Assembly: GCF_000336635.1 (NCBI RefSeq)
Contig: NZ_AOLY01000009.1
Location: forward strand, 111,199 to 175,198
From: Haloarcula japonica DSM 6131
Lineage (GTDB): Archaea; Halobacteriota; Halobacteria; Halobacteriales; Haloarculaceae
Reading direction: 5' to 3'
DNA length: 64,000 nt
Shown: positions 1 to 8,961 of the stretch, one piece after another
How the letters are laid out: each line of letters begins with the position of its first letter
Position numbering within the stretch: position 1 is the first letter of the stretch
Notes under the pieces: generated by a model
Told to the model about the DNA's origin: nothing
Seen by the model: the letters and a program-made list of their open reading frames with translations, nothing else
Databases searched by the model: none
Program-made: the position numbers and the translations under genes

Positions 1-76
1 TTTCGTCGTTTTGGTGTGGTGTATGGGCGAAATTCGACCGAAAATCACGGTCTAACAGTATTACTGTGAGTATTAG

Positions 77-670
77 CTAAAGACGAATGATGCTGAAGTG
101 CATCACTTTGTTGATCTTCAGAATGGAGATTATGACGTCGAATGGGTTAACGAGGATCTAAAAGTAGTAACGCCGGAAACGGTTACTCGTCATGCGAAGC
201 GTATAATTAACGAATTCCCGCATAAACGACTCATAATTCACTATCTTCAGCCACACCATCCCTTTATTGGTCCGACAGGTAGTGAACACCTCTCTCACCA
301 ATCGAACTCGCTTCGAGAAGTGGTCAAGTTGAGTGAGAAAGATGTTAACCGCAAGCTAGTACGAGAGGCCTACGCCGAAAACGTTGAGCAAGTGGCTGCT
401 GCAGTCGATAATCTCTTACCGGAGTTGACTGGCAAGACTGTTATTACAGCAGACCATGGTGAAATGCTGGGAGAGCGCTTCCGGTATGTGCCGATCCGTG
501 GATACGGGCACCCGTTTGGGGTCTACAATGAGTACACGACAAAAGTACCGTGGAACGTTATCGAGACTGGTGAACGAAAAGATATCATCGACGAAAAGCC
601 GACTCAAGATATAAATGTAGATCTGGATGCTGTTGATGATCAACTCCGAAATCTTGGTTATGTTCTGTGA
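77..670 (+). pseudogene. Sulfatase-like (alkaline phosphatase superfamily) gene lacking its 5' part
   Basis: The reading frame opens at 77, just after an in-frame TAG at 74-76, and the first usable start is GTG at 98, giving 190 residues. The protein keeps the C-terminal half of a sulfatase/phosphatase fold: an HYLQPHHPFIGP segment, a TADHGEMLGE metal-binding motif, and a tail ending LRNLGYVL like the intact sulfatase at 4173. It lacks the N-terminal metal-binding aspartate and the nucleophile segment. Homology seems to begin before the GTG (residues EVHHFVDL), so the gene is probably decapitated and not simply short. None of the three frames upstream in the window (1-97) supplies the missing half. 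It could be a 3' fragment whose head lies outside the window after a rearrangement. No activity is expected. Confidence 0.6.
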
Positions 671-739
671 GATATCTGGATTAAGGATGCAATGCTACAT
701 TAGTGCTTACGTGCGTAACCATACGTCGTCAACGATATT

Positions 740-1528
740 ATGACCGATTTAGAGATTTCTCCCAGTACAGTCAACGAGATCGATGTTTGCATTCCAACTT
801 GGAATAGTGAACAGGTCTTGAGAACATCATTGGATCATCTCGCACAGAGTGAAGATAAGTCTCTTGTCGATATATCTTGCCTATATATCATTGATAATAA
901 TAGTGAAGATGGAACGGTAAAAATTGCACAAGAGGCTGCGGAAGAATATGGGTGGGAGATATCCATATTCTGTGAAAAAACTAACCTTTCCGAGGCCCGC
1001 AAACTTGCGGTCTCAAAAGCCAGTGCAGACTGGATTCTATTTCTTGACGACGATGTTCGAATTGAGCCAGCATATCTCTCCAATCTTGCTGCCGCTGCTG
1101 CCCCCCTTGTTGGAGGGGTACAAGGAATAAAGAAGACAAATACATCAAAACACAACTCTAACTGGGTTAGATGGCGATCTCACCGGTCTGGTACTCATGC
1201 CACACTTCTTCGCCGGAAAACAGTAGACGGAATTAATATTCCGAAGGAAATCACGGTATTGGAGGATGAGTATATCCGGAAGTATGTTGAAGAGAATGGG
1301 TGGCTATGGGTATACAATCATCAATCTATCTATAGACATGATAATATGGGCCGTCACCCACCGAGCTGGGAACAGGGTTATCTGGCAGGGAAATACGATC
1401 TGATGTCCTTTTGTTTAGTTCTCAGATCATCATTAGCAACTGTCAAAAGCGGGAAATATATATTAGAAGGTTTAAAACAAATTTGCGGTTGGCTGGCTGG
1501 TAGAATTAAGAGGGAACGGGATAATTAA
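740..1528 (+). CDS. Family 2 glycosyltransferase
   Basis: This 262-residue protein has the GT-A fold of GT2 enzymes. The N-terminus carries the nucleotide-sugar segment VCIPTWNSE, followed by IIDNNSEDGT, and the metal-binding DDD triplet lies at residues 103-105 in FLDDDVRIEP. It probably transfers a sugar to a lipid-linked or polymeric acceptor at the inner face of the membrane. The acceptor and donor cannot be read from sequence. The C-terminus is basic and may lie on the membrane. Its stop shares one base with the start of the next gene (TAATG), so the two are almost certainly co-transcribed. Base composition is AT-rich compared with the core genes to the right, suggesting transfer with the surface-glycan cluster. 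Confidence 0.85.
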   Translation: MTDLEISPSTVNEIDVCIPTWNSEQVLRTSLDHLAQSEDKSLVDISCLYIIDNNSEDGTVKIAQEAAEEYGWEISIFCEKTNLSEARKLAVSKASADWILFLDDDVRIEPAYLSNLAAAAAPLVGGVQGIKKTNTSKHNSNWVRWRSHRSGTHATLLRRKTVDGINIPKEITVLEDEYIRKYVEENGWLWVYNHQSIYRHDNMGRHPPSWEQGYLAGKYDLMSFCLVLRSSLATVKSGKYILEGLKQICGWLAGRIKRERDN

Positions 1529-2934
1529 TGAGAAGTGGCAAGCCGTCTGAGCGATCAAAGAGGGAGATAAATGATAACAAGAATATTCCAAATGTTGCCG
1601 TGTTTTTCCCACTCGTATTCATTCTTACATATGGAATATTCACTATTATAACCGGGTTGGAAATGTGGATTGGTGCTATTGTGGTTCTTTTTTCAGCGAT
1701 CGCGCTCCATTTTATAACATACACCAGTTTTACCATCCCAATAGTCTTGTCGGTTATTGTTCTTTCGCTTACTGCCCCGTTTTTTTTGATTTTTCCAAAA
1801 GCTGCCATTGTAGCCACTTCCGGCGTGATAGCATACTACATATATAGATTCTACTATACTTCTTCCCCACTGTTTGTTGGTTCGGCTGTTGTATATCTTG
1901 TAGGTACCCTCCTGAATTTAGTATTTAATTCTACTCCACTACCTTCTCCCGATGCGGCTCAATATTATGGGCGAGTGAGAAACTTTGGGACAATTAGTGA
2001 ATATTTAGTGCACCTTATCCAGTTGGCTCAGGAGGATATCTCATTATTAAAGAGTTCTATGCAAACGTTCCCTGCATTTTACCTTCCTCTGTACAAATCG
2101 TATGGGTTTGAATCACCAGCCGTATTTGTGGTCATAAATATGGTCTTATGGGTCACTACAGTTCTTCTATTTAAAGAACTCATTAAATATTATCTTACAG
2201 AATCTGCTAATGTGTCCCCGGGCATAGTATCGGCTATGTTACTATTAAGTCCAACTGCAATGTACTGGTCAAGTACATTCTTGAAGGATATAACGAGTGT
2301 TTTTCTTTGTATGTTAGCTACGTACCTTTTCTTTCGCAAACGAGCTATAATGTTTCTTATCGTAGTGTTAGTTGCTACATCGATACGTCTTTATTCAATA
2401 GCAATTATCAGCATCTACATTGCAACGATTATGTGGAGTCCATTACTACTTGGAATCGGACTCTTTGGAAGCGCTATATTTACGCTGATATATACTGGTA
2501 ATATAGTCACACTATTCAACTCAATTCTAGTCTTTGGATACTTTTTTGTGAGTCCACATCCTGTCCAGATTGAAAATTGGTTGACTCCAAGATTAATTCC
2601 GCGATTGATAGAAGCAGTTCTGTATGCAGGTGGCCTATTTATATCAGGGCGATTTGCGGTAACAAGTCGAAAACTCCGAAATCATTATCTTATATTGACC
2701 GCTGGAATTTTGATTTATTCATTGGTAATTGTATCTGTTGCATACCGCTATACCGTCTTCCAGCGCGGTTTACCATATGGATTTGGCACAGCTGGAGAGA
2801 ATATCCTCCGGAAAATGTTGCCAATACTTCCGCTAATAGCAGTTTGGATGAGTATCACCGTTTCAAATATGAAGTATCCGAGGCTGTCTATTTCCTCAAG
2901 AAATCAATCTAATGAATCATCATACCGGGAATGA
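1528..2934 (+). CDS. Polytopic membrane protein, possible polysaccharide polymerase or lipid-linked sugar transferase
   Basis: The 468-residue protein is made almost entirely of hydrophobic helices (roughly ten to twelve). A longer extracellular loop around residues 140-190 contains PDAAQYYGR. A motif near residue 250 reads MYWSSTFLKD and is followed by a helix and a short RKR turn. Polytopic proteins with such a W-S-x-x-x-x-K-D segment in glycan clusters are often Wzy/EpsG-like polymerases or GT-C type enzymes. The assignment is by architecture and context, not by a diagnostic motif. It starts on the last base of the GT2 stop codon. Its 3' end overlaps the convergent GT4 gene by 31 bases. 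Codon use is markedly AT-rich. Confidence 0.7.
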   Translation: MRSGKPSERSKREINDNKNIPNVAVFFPLVFILTYGIFTIITGLEMWIGAIVVLFSAIALHFITYTSFTIPIVLSVIVLSLTAPFFLIFPKAAIVATSGVIAYYIYRFYYTSSPLFVGSAVVYLVGTLLNLVFNSTPLPSPDAAQYYGRVRNFGTISEYLVHLIQLAQEDISLLKSSMQTFPAFYLPLYKSYGFESPAVFVVINMVLWVTTVLLFKELIKYYLTESANVSPGIVSAMLLLSPTAMYWSSTFLKDITSVFLCMLATYLFFRKRAIMFLIVVLVATSIRLYSIAIISIYIATIMWSPLLLGIGLFGSAIFTLIYTGNIVTLFNSILVFGYFFVSPHPVQIENWLTPRLIPRLIEAVLYAGGLFISGRFAVTSRKLRNHYLILTAGILIYSLVIVSVAYRYTVFQRGLPYGFGTAGENILRKMLPILPLIAVWMSITVSNMKYPRLSISSRNQSNESSYRE

Positions 2935-4100
2935 ATATTAGAGAGAAATCTCTCATAATCCTCAACATATGCCTTGAGAGAGAACTTATCTTGGATACGT
3001 TTATATCCTCTCTCGCTCATCTGCTGTGCAGTCCTCTCGTCAGAGAGAATCTGTATGATACGATCAGCAATCGCTTGCGAATCTTTAGGAGGTATAAGAT
3101 ATCCAGTCTCACCATCGATCACGATATCAGCCGTTCCACCGACATTTGTTGCAATGACTGGAACTTTCATTGCCATTGCCTCCCGGACTGCTCCCGGAAT
3201 ACCCTCGTTCAATGACGGCAACACGAAAACATCAAGAGCGCTTAAGAATTGAGGCATATCGTCGACCCATCCCATAAATTCTACGCATTCTTCGATTCCC
3301 AATTCATGTACTTTAGATCGCAGTTCCTGCTTGTGAGCTTTGTGCCCGTCCGGAGCTTCCCCCGCAATCCGAAGTACTACATTTCGTTGTCTTTCAAGTA
3401 CTGCAGGCAGTGCCTCAATAAGATATCTCAAGCCTTTGCGCGGCGTTAGTGAGGCAGCAGTCCCGATCCGTATTATATCATTCGGAGGCTGGAACCGCGT
3501 CGGGTCAAATTTATTAGTGTCAATACCTTTATGGAATATTGTGAATTTGTCTTTGTGGTGTTTGAACCGATTTTCACCAAAGACATGCTTTGCTTGTTCC
3601 TTGGATTCAATGAATACGTGATCGACTGTCCGCAATGATATCCACTGAAGCTTTTTTACTATCCCATCGTCTTCTATTCCGAGTCCGATATTCCATATTG
3701 CAGGCGTTCGGCTCAAGTTAAGGTATGGGAATAGTGTCAGCACTGCACGCATATTCTGGCACCATATGACATCTGCTCTGTCGAGACAAGGTTTTGCGTC
3801 TCGATTAAATTGAGCGATCCGAAATAGTGCTGGGAACTGAAGCAAGGGATTAGATAGCAAAGTGCGATTATATGTATCGAGACTCCCGCGAAATGGGACT
3901 ACTGCAACCTCAATGTCTCGTTCCCTAGCGCGCTCACACAGTTCGTTTTCGGTCTGTGTGAGTATGGTGGGTTTAAATCGATGTTTGTCGATTGAATCTA
4001 ACAGACGTAGCAACATTTTTTCACCGCCACCCAACTTTCCACTACCTATATGAAAAAACACAACTCGTATCTGGGAGTCCATCGTTGTGATGTCGGACAT
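2904..4100 (-). CDS. Family 4 glycosyltransferase (GT-B)
   Basis: The protein is 398 residues if started at ATG 4100 (MSDITTMDSQIR). ATG 4082 is an alternative. The open frame extends further upstream, but it would overlap the divergent sulfatase gene and carries no family sequence. The N-terminal domain has the glycine-rich acceptor loop GSGKLGGGEKML. The C-terminal domain has RIGTAASLTPRKGL and the EX7E donor motif in PSLNEGIPGAVREAMA, both typical of GT4 retaining transferases using nucleotide sugars. It likely acts in the cytoplasm on a lipid-linked glycan. It is divergent from the sulfatase at 4173 with about 70 bases between starts, so the two share a promoter region. Confidence 0.88.
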   Translation of the reverse strand: MSDITTMDSQIRVVFFHIGSGKLGGGEKMLLRLLDSIDKHRFKPTILTQTENELCERARERDIEVAVVPFRGSLDTYNRTLLSNPLLQFPALFRIAQFNRDAKPCLDRADVIWCQNMRAVLTLFPYLNLSRTPAIWNIGLGIEDDGIVKKLQWISLRTVDHVFIESKEQAKHVFGENRFKHHKDKFTIFHKGIDTNKFDPTRFQPPNDIIRIGTAASLTPRKGLRYLIEALPAVLERQRNVVLRIAGEAPDGHKAHKQELRSKVHELGIEECVEFMGWVDDMPQFLSALDVFVLPSLNEGIPGAVREAMAMKVPVIATNVGGTADIVIDGETGYLIPPKDSQAIADRIIQILSDERTAQQMSERGYKRIQDKFSLKAYVEDYERFLSNIHSRYDDSLD

Positions 4101-4172
4101 AGCCTGTGAAAAGTAAAGTATATTCTGTTCCAATGGATTGGGCCTAACACGACATCCCATATAGCCACAAGT

Positions 4173-5612
4173 ATGCCTGAACACAATATTGTCATATTGA
4201 TTGCTGATACGCTCCGATATCATGACTTTCCGGTCTCTTCGCATTTTAACGACCATATATTGGGAACACGTGCTACTCAGGCCTTCACATCTGCCCCCTG
4301 GACTCTCCCTTCCCACGCGTCTATCTTCACTGGAACCACCCCATCGAAACATGGCGCACACGCAGGTCACAAGCACCTTGACAACAATCTCATCACACTC
4401 CCTGAAATTCTCCAAACTCACGACTATGAGACCGTTGCCGTCTCAAACAACACCTGGATCAGCGAGGAATTCGGTTTCGGTCGTGGCTTTGATACCTTCT
4501 ATAAGAACTGGCAGTATGTCCAAACCACTACCGACCTCGGGAAAATCGCTCAGATGGAAAACGGGCTTGATATGTTCAAAAAAGCAACGAAAGCTGTTTT
4601 GGATGGAAATCCGATAGCAAATATATTAAACGCAGTCTATGGCCAGTTCTTCCGTCGTGCAAACGACGATGGCGCTGCTCGCACCAACAAATGGATCAAA
4701 GATTGGCTCACGAGTAGAGACGATTCACGTCCGTTCTTTCTATTCGTCAATTATCTCGAACCACATCTTGAGTACCGGCCGCCAGAAGCACATGCAAAAC
4801 AGTACCTGCCCGAAGGCATTACTTACGAAGACGCAATGGAGACCCCACAGGACGCTTGGGGATACATTGCTGGTACCGTTGAGATGACCGACGAAAACTT
4901 CGAGATTCTTCGGGCACTGTACCAAGCCGAGATTTCCTATCTCGAAGAGAAAATCGAAGCGACTATTAATCTGCTTAAAGCTGAGGGAGAGTGGGACGAC
5001 ACACTGTTCATTGTTACGAGCGACCACGGTGAAAACATTGGCGAACACGGTCTGATGGACCACCAATATGCACTTTATGATACACTGTTGCATGTCCCGC
5101 TGTACGTGCACGGTGGCCCCTTCGAGGATAATGTCCGGAAAGATCTCGTCCAATTAATCGATATTGCTCCGACGATTCTTGATACAATCAATATCGACGC
5201 CCCAGAAGCGCACGACCAATTCCAGGGCATCTCGTTTCATCCCGACACCAACCAATCCCGCGAGTACGTCACTGCCGAGTACATAGCACCACAGCCATCC
5301 ATGGACGCCTTGGAAACTAAAATCGGCGATCTACCGGAACACATCTATGAATACGATCGCGCTCTCAGAGCGATCCGCACACATCAGTACAAGTACATCC
5401 GTGGTTCTGACGGCACCCACGAACTATATGACATCCGGGACGATCCCGACGAGCAGACCAATCTTGTGGACACCAAGCCAGACGTTGTTGAGAAGCTCGA
5501 TACGACATTAGACGAGTGGCTCAACTCGTTCGAAAAAACAGAACGATCGGAAGACGTTTTGATGGACGATGACACAAGATCTCGGCTGGAAGACCTCGGA
5601 TACCTCCAATGA
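4173..5612 (+). CDS. Sulfatase-fold hydrolase/transferase (alkaline phosphatase superfamily)
   Basis: This 479-residue intact member carries the metal-binding D12 in ILIADTLR, the nucleophile segment APWTLPSHASIF, and D284-H285 in TSDHGENIGEHG. The nucleophile position (residue 44) is threonine, not the cysteine or serine converted to formylglycine in true sulfatases. This favours a phosphatase, phosphodiesterase or phospho-group transferase. In glycan clusters such enzymes often add or remove charged groups on surface sugars. No signal peptide is visible, so it may act inside the cell or be exported by an unknown route. The C-terminus RLEDLGYLQ matches a broken copy at 7556-7820. It lies just upstream of asnB (41-base gap) and is probably in the same transcript. 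Confidence 0.82.
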   Translation: MPEHNIVILIADTLRYHDFPVSSHFNDHILGTRATQAFTSAPWTLPSHASIFTGTTPSKHGAHAGHKHLDNNLITLPEILQTHDYETVAVSNNTWISEEFGFGRGFDTFYKNWQYVQTTTDLGKIAQMENGLDMFKKATKAVLDGNPIANILNAVYGQFFRRANDDGAARTNKWIKDWLTSRDDSRPFFLFVNYLEPHLEYRPPEAHAKQYLPEGITYEDAMETPQDAWGYIAGTVEMTDENFEILRALYQAEISYLEEKIEATINLLKAEGEWDDTLFIVTSDHGENIGEHGLMDHQYALYDTLLHVPLYVHGGPFEDNVRKDLVQLIDIAPTILDTINIDAPEAHDQFQGISFHPDTNQSREYVTAEYIAPQPSMDALETKIGDLPEHIYEYDRALRAIRTHQYKYIRGSDGTHELYDIRDDPDEQTNLVDTKPDVVEKLDTTLDEWLNSFEKTERSEDVLMDDDTRSRLEDLGYLQ

Positions 5613-5653
5613 TGGTCTTTATATATTGGACCATACAAATCTGACTCATCTCA

Positions 5654-7552
5654 ATGTGTGGAATTTCTGGCCTCTATTCGACGAGTAACTCCCCGGACAC
5701 ACGGATTCTAGAACAGATGAACGACTGCCTCAACTATCGGGGCCCGGACGAGTCAGGCTACTTTTTCGATGGGCCGGTTGGACTTGCACATCGCCGCTTG
5801 AGCATCGTGGGTCTCGGTACCGGTCGTCAACCGATCTTCAACGAGGACGAAACTATCAGCGTCATCTTCAACGGCGAGATATATAATTATCCTGAGTTGC
5901 GAAACAATCTCGAACCGCGACACACCTTTGACACCGACACCGATACTGAGGTTCTGGTCCACCTCTACGAAGAACATGGACTATCGTTCGTCAAATACTT
6001 GCGCGGGATGTTTGCCTTTGCCATCTGGGATACCGACAAAGACCGGCTCCTCCTCGCTCGGGACCGCATGGGTATCAAACCGCTCTTGCTTGCTGACGAT
6101 GGCGATACGACCGCCTTTGCCTCAGAACTCCCGGCGCTCCTCGAATCCAGCATCGATCATGGCGGCCTCAACCAACAAGCTATCTCAGAGTATTTTGCGT
6201 TCGGCCAGATTCCCGCACCGCGAACGATATTCAACAACGTCCGGAAGGTCGAGCCCGGCGAACTCGTCATCATCGACGATGGTGATCGGACTCACGAACA
6301 GTTCTATACGCCATCTATCGAACGGCGGGAGCCGTCTTTCGAGGACGCTGTCGACACACTCCGAAGTCGAATCGACGACGCCGTCGAACGACGGCTGATG
6401 AGTGACGTTCCACTGGGCGCATTTTTGAGTGGCGGTATCGACTCAAGCATCATCGTTGGGACGATGGCCGAGCTGATCGACGAGCAAGTTCGGACGTTCA
6501 CAGTCGGTTTCGATCAGTCGCTCTTTGATGAGTCGTGGGCCGCCCGTGAAGTCGCTGATTTCCACGGCACCGACCACACTAAGTTCACCGTGACCCCGGA
6601 CGATGTTCGGGACACGATCCCGACCGTGCTAGACAGGCTTGGAGAACCATTCGCGGATCCGTCGCTCATCCCGACTTACATCGTCTCGCGCGAAACCAGC
6701 CAGAACGTCAAAGTCGCACTTTCGGGAGACGGTGCTGATGAACTCTTTGCCGGGTACAGCAAGTACCGCGGGGAGTACTACTCCAAGTATTATCGCAGTC
6801 TTCCGAGGTCTCTCCGGGCAAATCTGATTACGCCTGCTATCAACGGGCTGGAAGCCTCTCGATCCGGCCACCGTGGAGAACTCGTTCGCAAAGCGCAGAA
6901 ATTCATCCGTGGTGATGAGGAGATCGTGTCCGATCGCCACTTCGAGTGGAATCGAATTTGCTCCGAGGACACTGAACGGACGCTGACTACCGGTAGCCCG
7001 GTCGTAGCCGGAGAGGAACGCATGCGGGAGGAACACCGACATCATGTAACAACCCTTCCAGAGAACAGGCGCGACGATATGTCCCGGATTCTGGCGGTTG
7101 ATACGCGGTTCGGGCTCCCGAACCAGATCCTCCAGAAGACCGACCTTGCGAGTATGTATAATTCTCTCGAAGTCCGTGTACCGTTCCTTGATCGAGCTAT
7201 CGTTGAGTATGCTCTGTCGCTCCCAAGTGAGTACAAGATCACTCGAACTAAACAAAAGCGCGTGCTAAAGCGTGCTTTCGAGGATCGTTTACCGGACTCG
7301 ATCCTAGAACGAAACAAGCAAGGATTCGATATGCCAATTGGCGAGTGGTTTAAGAACGAGCTTGCCGGGGAGTTTCGTGATACGATCACAGGAATGGATA
7401 GCAAACTATTCAACCACAGAGAAGTGCTGGATGTCTGTGACGAACATGTGGATGGCAACCACGACCATAGCAAATTCCTTTGGAGTGCCTATGTCTTCGC
7501 CAGATGGCACAATCGGATGGTCGATTCTGGTGTACTCTCATCCTCATCCTGA
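5654..7552 (+). CDS. asnB: Asparagine synthase (glutamine-hydrolysing) family amidotransferase
   Basis: The 632-residue enzyme starts MCGISG, so Cys2 becomes the N-terminal nucleophile of the class II glutaminase domain. The synthetase half carries the ATP pyrophosphatase loop SGGIDSS at residues 259-265 and a later SGDGADELFAGY motif. It would use glutamine, ATP and a carboxylate (aspartate in the classic reaction) to make an amide. AsnB-type proteins placed inside polysaccharide clusters are often thought to amidate sugar acids or peptides, so the substrate here may not be aspartate. It follows the sulfatase closely. Directly after its stop lies the tail of a second sulfatase, which points to a recombination junction. 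Confidence 0.9.
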   Translation: MCGISGLYSTSNSPDTRILEQMNDCLNYRGPDESGYFFDGPVGLAHRRLSIVGLGTGRQPIFNEDETISVIFNGEIYNYPELRNNLEPRHTFDTDTDTEVLVHLYEEHGLSFVKYLRGMFAFAIWDTDKDRLLLARDRMGIKPLLLADDGDTTAFASELPALLESSIDHGGLNQQAISEYFAFGQIPAPRTIFNNVRKVEPGELVIIDDGDRTHEQFYTPSIERREPSFEDAVDTLRSRIDDAVERRLMSDVPLGAFLSGGIDSSIIVGTMAELIDEQVRTFTVGFDQSLFDESWAAREVADFHGTDHTKFTVTPDDVRDTIPTVLDRLGEPFADPSLIPTYIVSRETSQNVKVALSGDGADELFAGYSKYRGEYYSKYYRSLPRSLRANLITPAINGLEASRSGHRGELVRKAQKFIRGDEEIVSDRHFEWNRICSEDTERTLTTGSPVVAGEERMREEHRHHVTTLPENRRDDMSRILAVDTRFGLPNQILQKTDLASMYNSLEVRVPFLDRAIVEYALSLPSEYKITRTKQKRVLKRAFEDRLPDSILERNKQGFDMPIGEWFKNELAGEFRDTITGMDSKLFNHREVLDVCDEHVDGNHDHSKFLWSAYVFARWHNRMVDSGVLSSSS

Positions 7553-7555
7553 GGT

Positions 7556-7820
7556 CTCCCTGAACACTACCTCTCGCCCAGAACGATCCGCACGGACCGT
7601 TACAAGTACATTTGCGACGCGGACGGCACGACGGAACTCTACAGCGGTCCGGTCGATTACGACGAAACAACTGACCTATCAGACACACGAAGACATTGTC
7701 GCCGAACTCGGCATAACATTAGACGAGTGCCCCGACTCCTTCGAACAGGCCGACCCAGCCGGGATGACGACAATGTCTGCGAATGCGAAGGACAGCTTGG
7801 AGGACCTTGGATATCTGCAG
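7556..7820 (+). pseudogene. 3' remnant of a second sulfatase gene
   Basis: Translation from 7556 gives LPEHYLSPRTIRTDRYKY and then DADGTTELY, matching LPEH...AIRTHQYKY and DGTHELY of the intact sulfatase at 4173. Near 7660-7685 the reading frame must shift once; it then continues EDIVAELGITLDE and ends SLEDLGYLQ, the same tail as the intact copy, with its stop codon lost. The match covers about the last 90 residues. The fragment begins 3 bases after the asnB stop. It is non-functional and records a duplication or replacement event. Confidence 0.7.
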
Positions 7821-7855
7821 GAGTATTCGTCATGTGGGCACCCACTCGACGATCC

Positions 7856-8959
7856 TCACAGTTCACCACCGTTTCGACGGCACCCGCCATCGCTACACAA
7901 CCCTTCCAGAACCATCGTCGTCCGCTCGACGGTTTCCGCCCAGTCGAACTGTCCCTCAACCTGCACCCGCGGATCGGCCACACCACCGTCGATTACCGTC
8001 TCGAGTCCCTCAACGAACCCAGGGACGTCGCCGACAGGTACGATCACGCCGCCGTCGCCGATAACGGACGCAACCTGCTCCAGATCGCTGACCACGACCG
8101 GAACGCCCGAGGCCATCGCCTCCAGCACTGTCCGGGGCAACCCCTCGGCACGACTGGGCAAGATCAGCGCGTCCGCGGCCCGGTACACCGCCGGCATTTC
8201 CTCGTAGGGAAGCTGTCCGAGGAACTCGGCATGGTCCTCGTCCCTCCCGGACCGCAGCGGTCCCTCGCCGGCCACGTACAGTTTCGCGTTCCGCTCTTCA
8301 GATAGTTGCGAGACCGCCGCCACCGCGTCGCCGGGCCGTTTGCCCTCAACCAACCGCCCGACGAACAGTACTACGGGCCCATCGTGATCGATCCGGTCGC
8401 TCTCGGGACCATTGGGCCGGAACCGCTCGGTGTCGATCCCGTTGTGGACGACCTCTATCCGGGAATTGACACCGAACTCCCGCACCCGGTCACGATCCTC
8501 GTCAGTGTAACAGAAAACCACATCAGCTCGGTTGAAGGTCCAGCGCCCTATGCTCCGCAGGTACAGGTCGAACAGCCACTTGGGTGCGTTCTGCGAGTAG
8601 AGTCCGTGATTCGTAATTGCCAGTGGAATATCGCCCAGTCGTCGCTTCAATGCCGCCAGATTCGTCGAGAAATACAGGTGCGAGTGAGCATGTATCACGT
8701 CGAAATCGAAAGTCTCACGAAGGAACCGTGCCACGTTCAGTGAGATAGAATTGCCTATTAATTCGACCGACGGTGATCGACGCACCACCGTGTATCCGTC
8801 CCTCTCTTCATACCGTGGCAAACTCTCGTCGTCCGAGACTGTCAGCACCGTTACGTCGTGCCCCATCGCTGCCTGATCGCGACTCATTGCGTGGACATGG
8901 TAGGTCCCACCGCCGGGTACCTCGGGATACAGGTTTTGTGCCACGCGAAGAATACGCAT
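7856..8959 (-). CDS. Family 4 glycosyltransferase (GT-B)
   Basis: The protein is 367 residues from ATG 8959 (MRILRVAQNLYPEVPGGG). A longer frame to 9013 exists, but its extra 18 residues overlap the preceding gene and are not family-like. Features are the GGG acceptor loop, DVIHAHSHLYFS, HNGIDTERF, VLFVGRLVEGKRP, and the EX7E motif in PSRAEGLPRTVLEAMASG. It is predicted to transfer a sugar from a nucleotide donor during assembly of a surface glycan. The start codon lies two bases after the stop of the deleted epimerase gene, an operon arrangement that presumably predates the epimerase damage. GC content is higher than in the first 5 kb, closer to the core genome. Confidence 0.87.
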   Translation of the reverse strand: MRILRVAQNLYPEVPGGGTYHVHAMSRDQAAMGHDVTVLTVSDDESLPRYEERDGYTVVRRSPSVELIGNSISLNVARFLRETFDFDVIHAHSHLYFSTNLAALKRRLGDIPLAITNHGLYSQNAPKWLFDLYLRSIGRWTFNRADVVFCYTDEDRDRVREFGVNSRIEVVHNGIDTERFRPNGPESDRIDHDGPVVLFVGRLVEGKRPGDAVAAVSQLSEERNAKLYVAGEGPLRSGRDEDHAEFLGQLPYEEMPAVYRAADALILPSRAEGLPRTVLEAMASGVPVVVSDLEQVASVIGDGGVIVPVGDVPGFVEGLETVIDGGVADPRVQVEGQFDWAETVERTTMVLEGLCSDGGCRRNGGEL

Positions 8960-8961
8960 TG

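Noticed and set aside
4101-4421. N-terminal extension of the GT4 gene to 4421
   Set aside because: It would overlap the divergent sulfatase gene by about 250 bases and its residues are cysteine- and arginine-rich, unlike the family.
6629-7255. A 208-codon minus-strand frame within asnB
   Set aside because: No recognisable domain; asnB is continuous on the plus strand.
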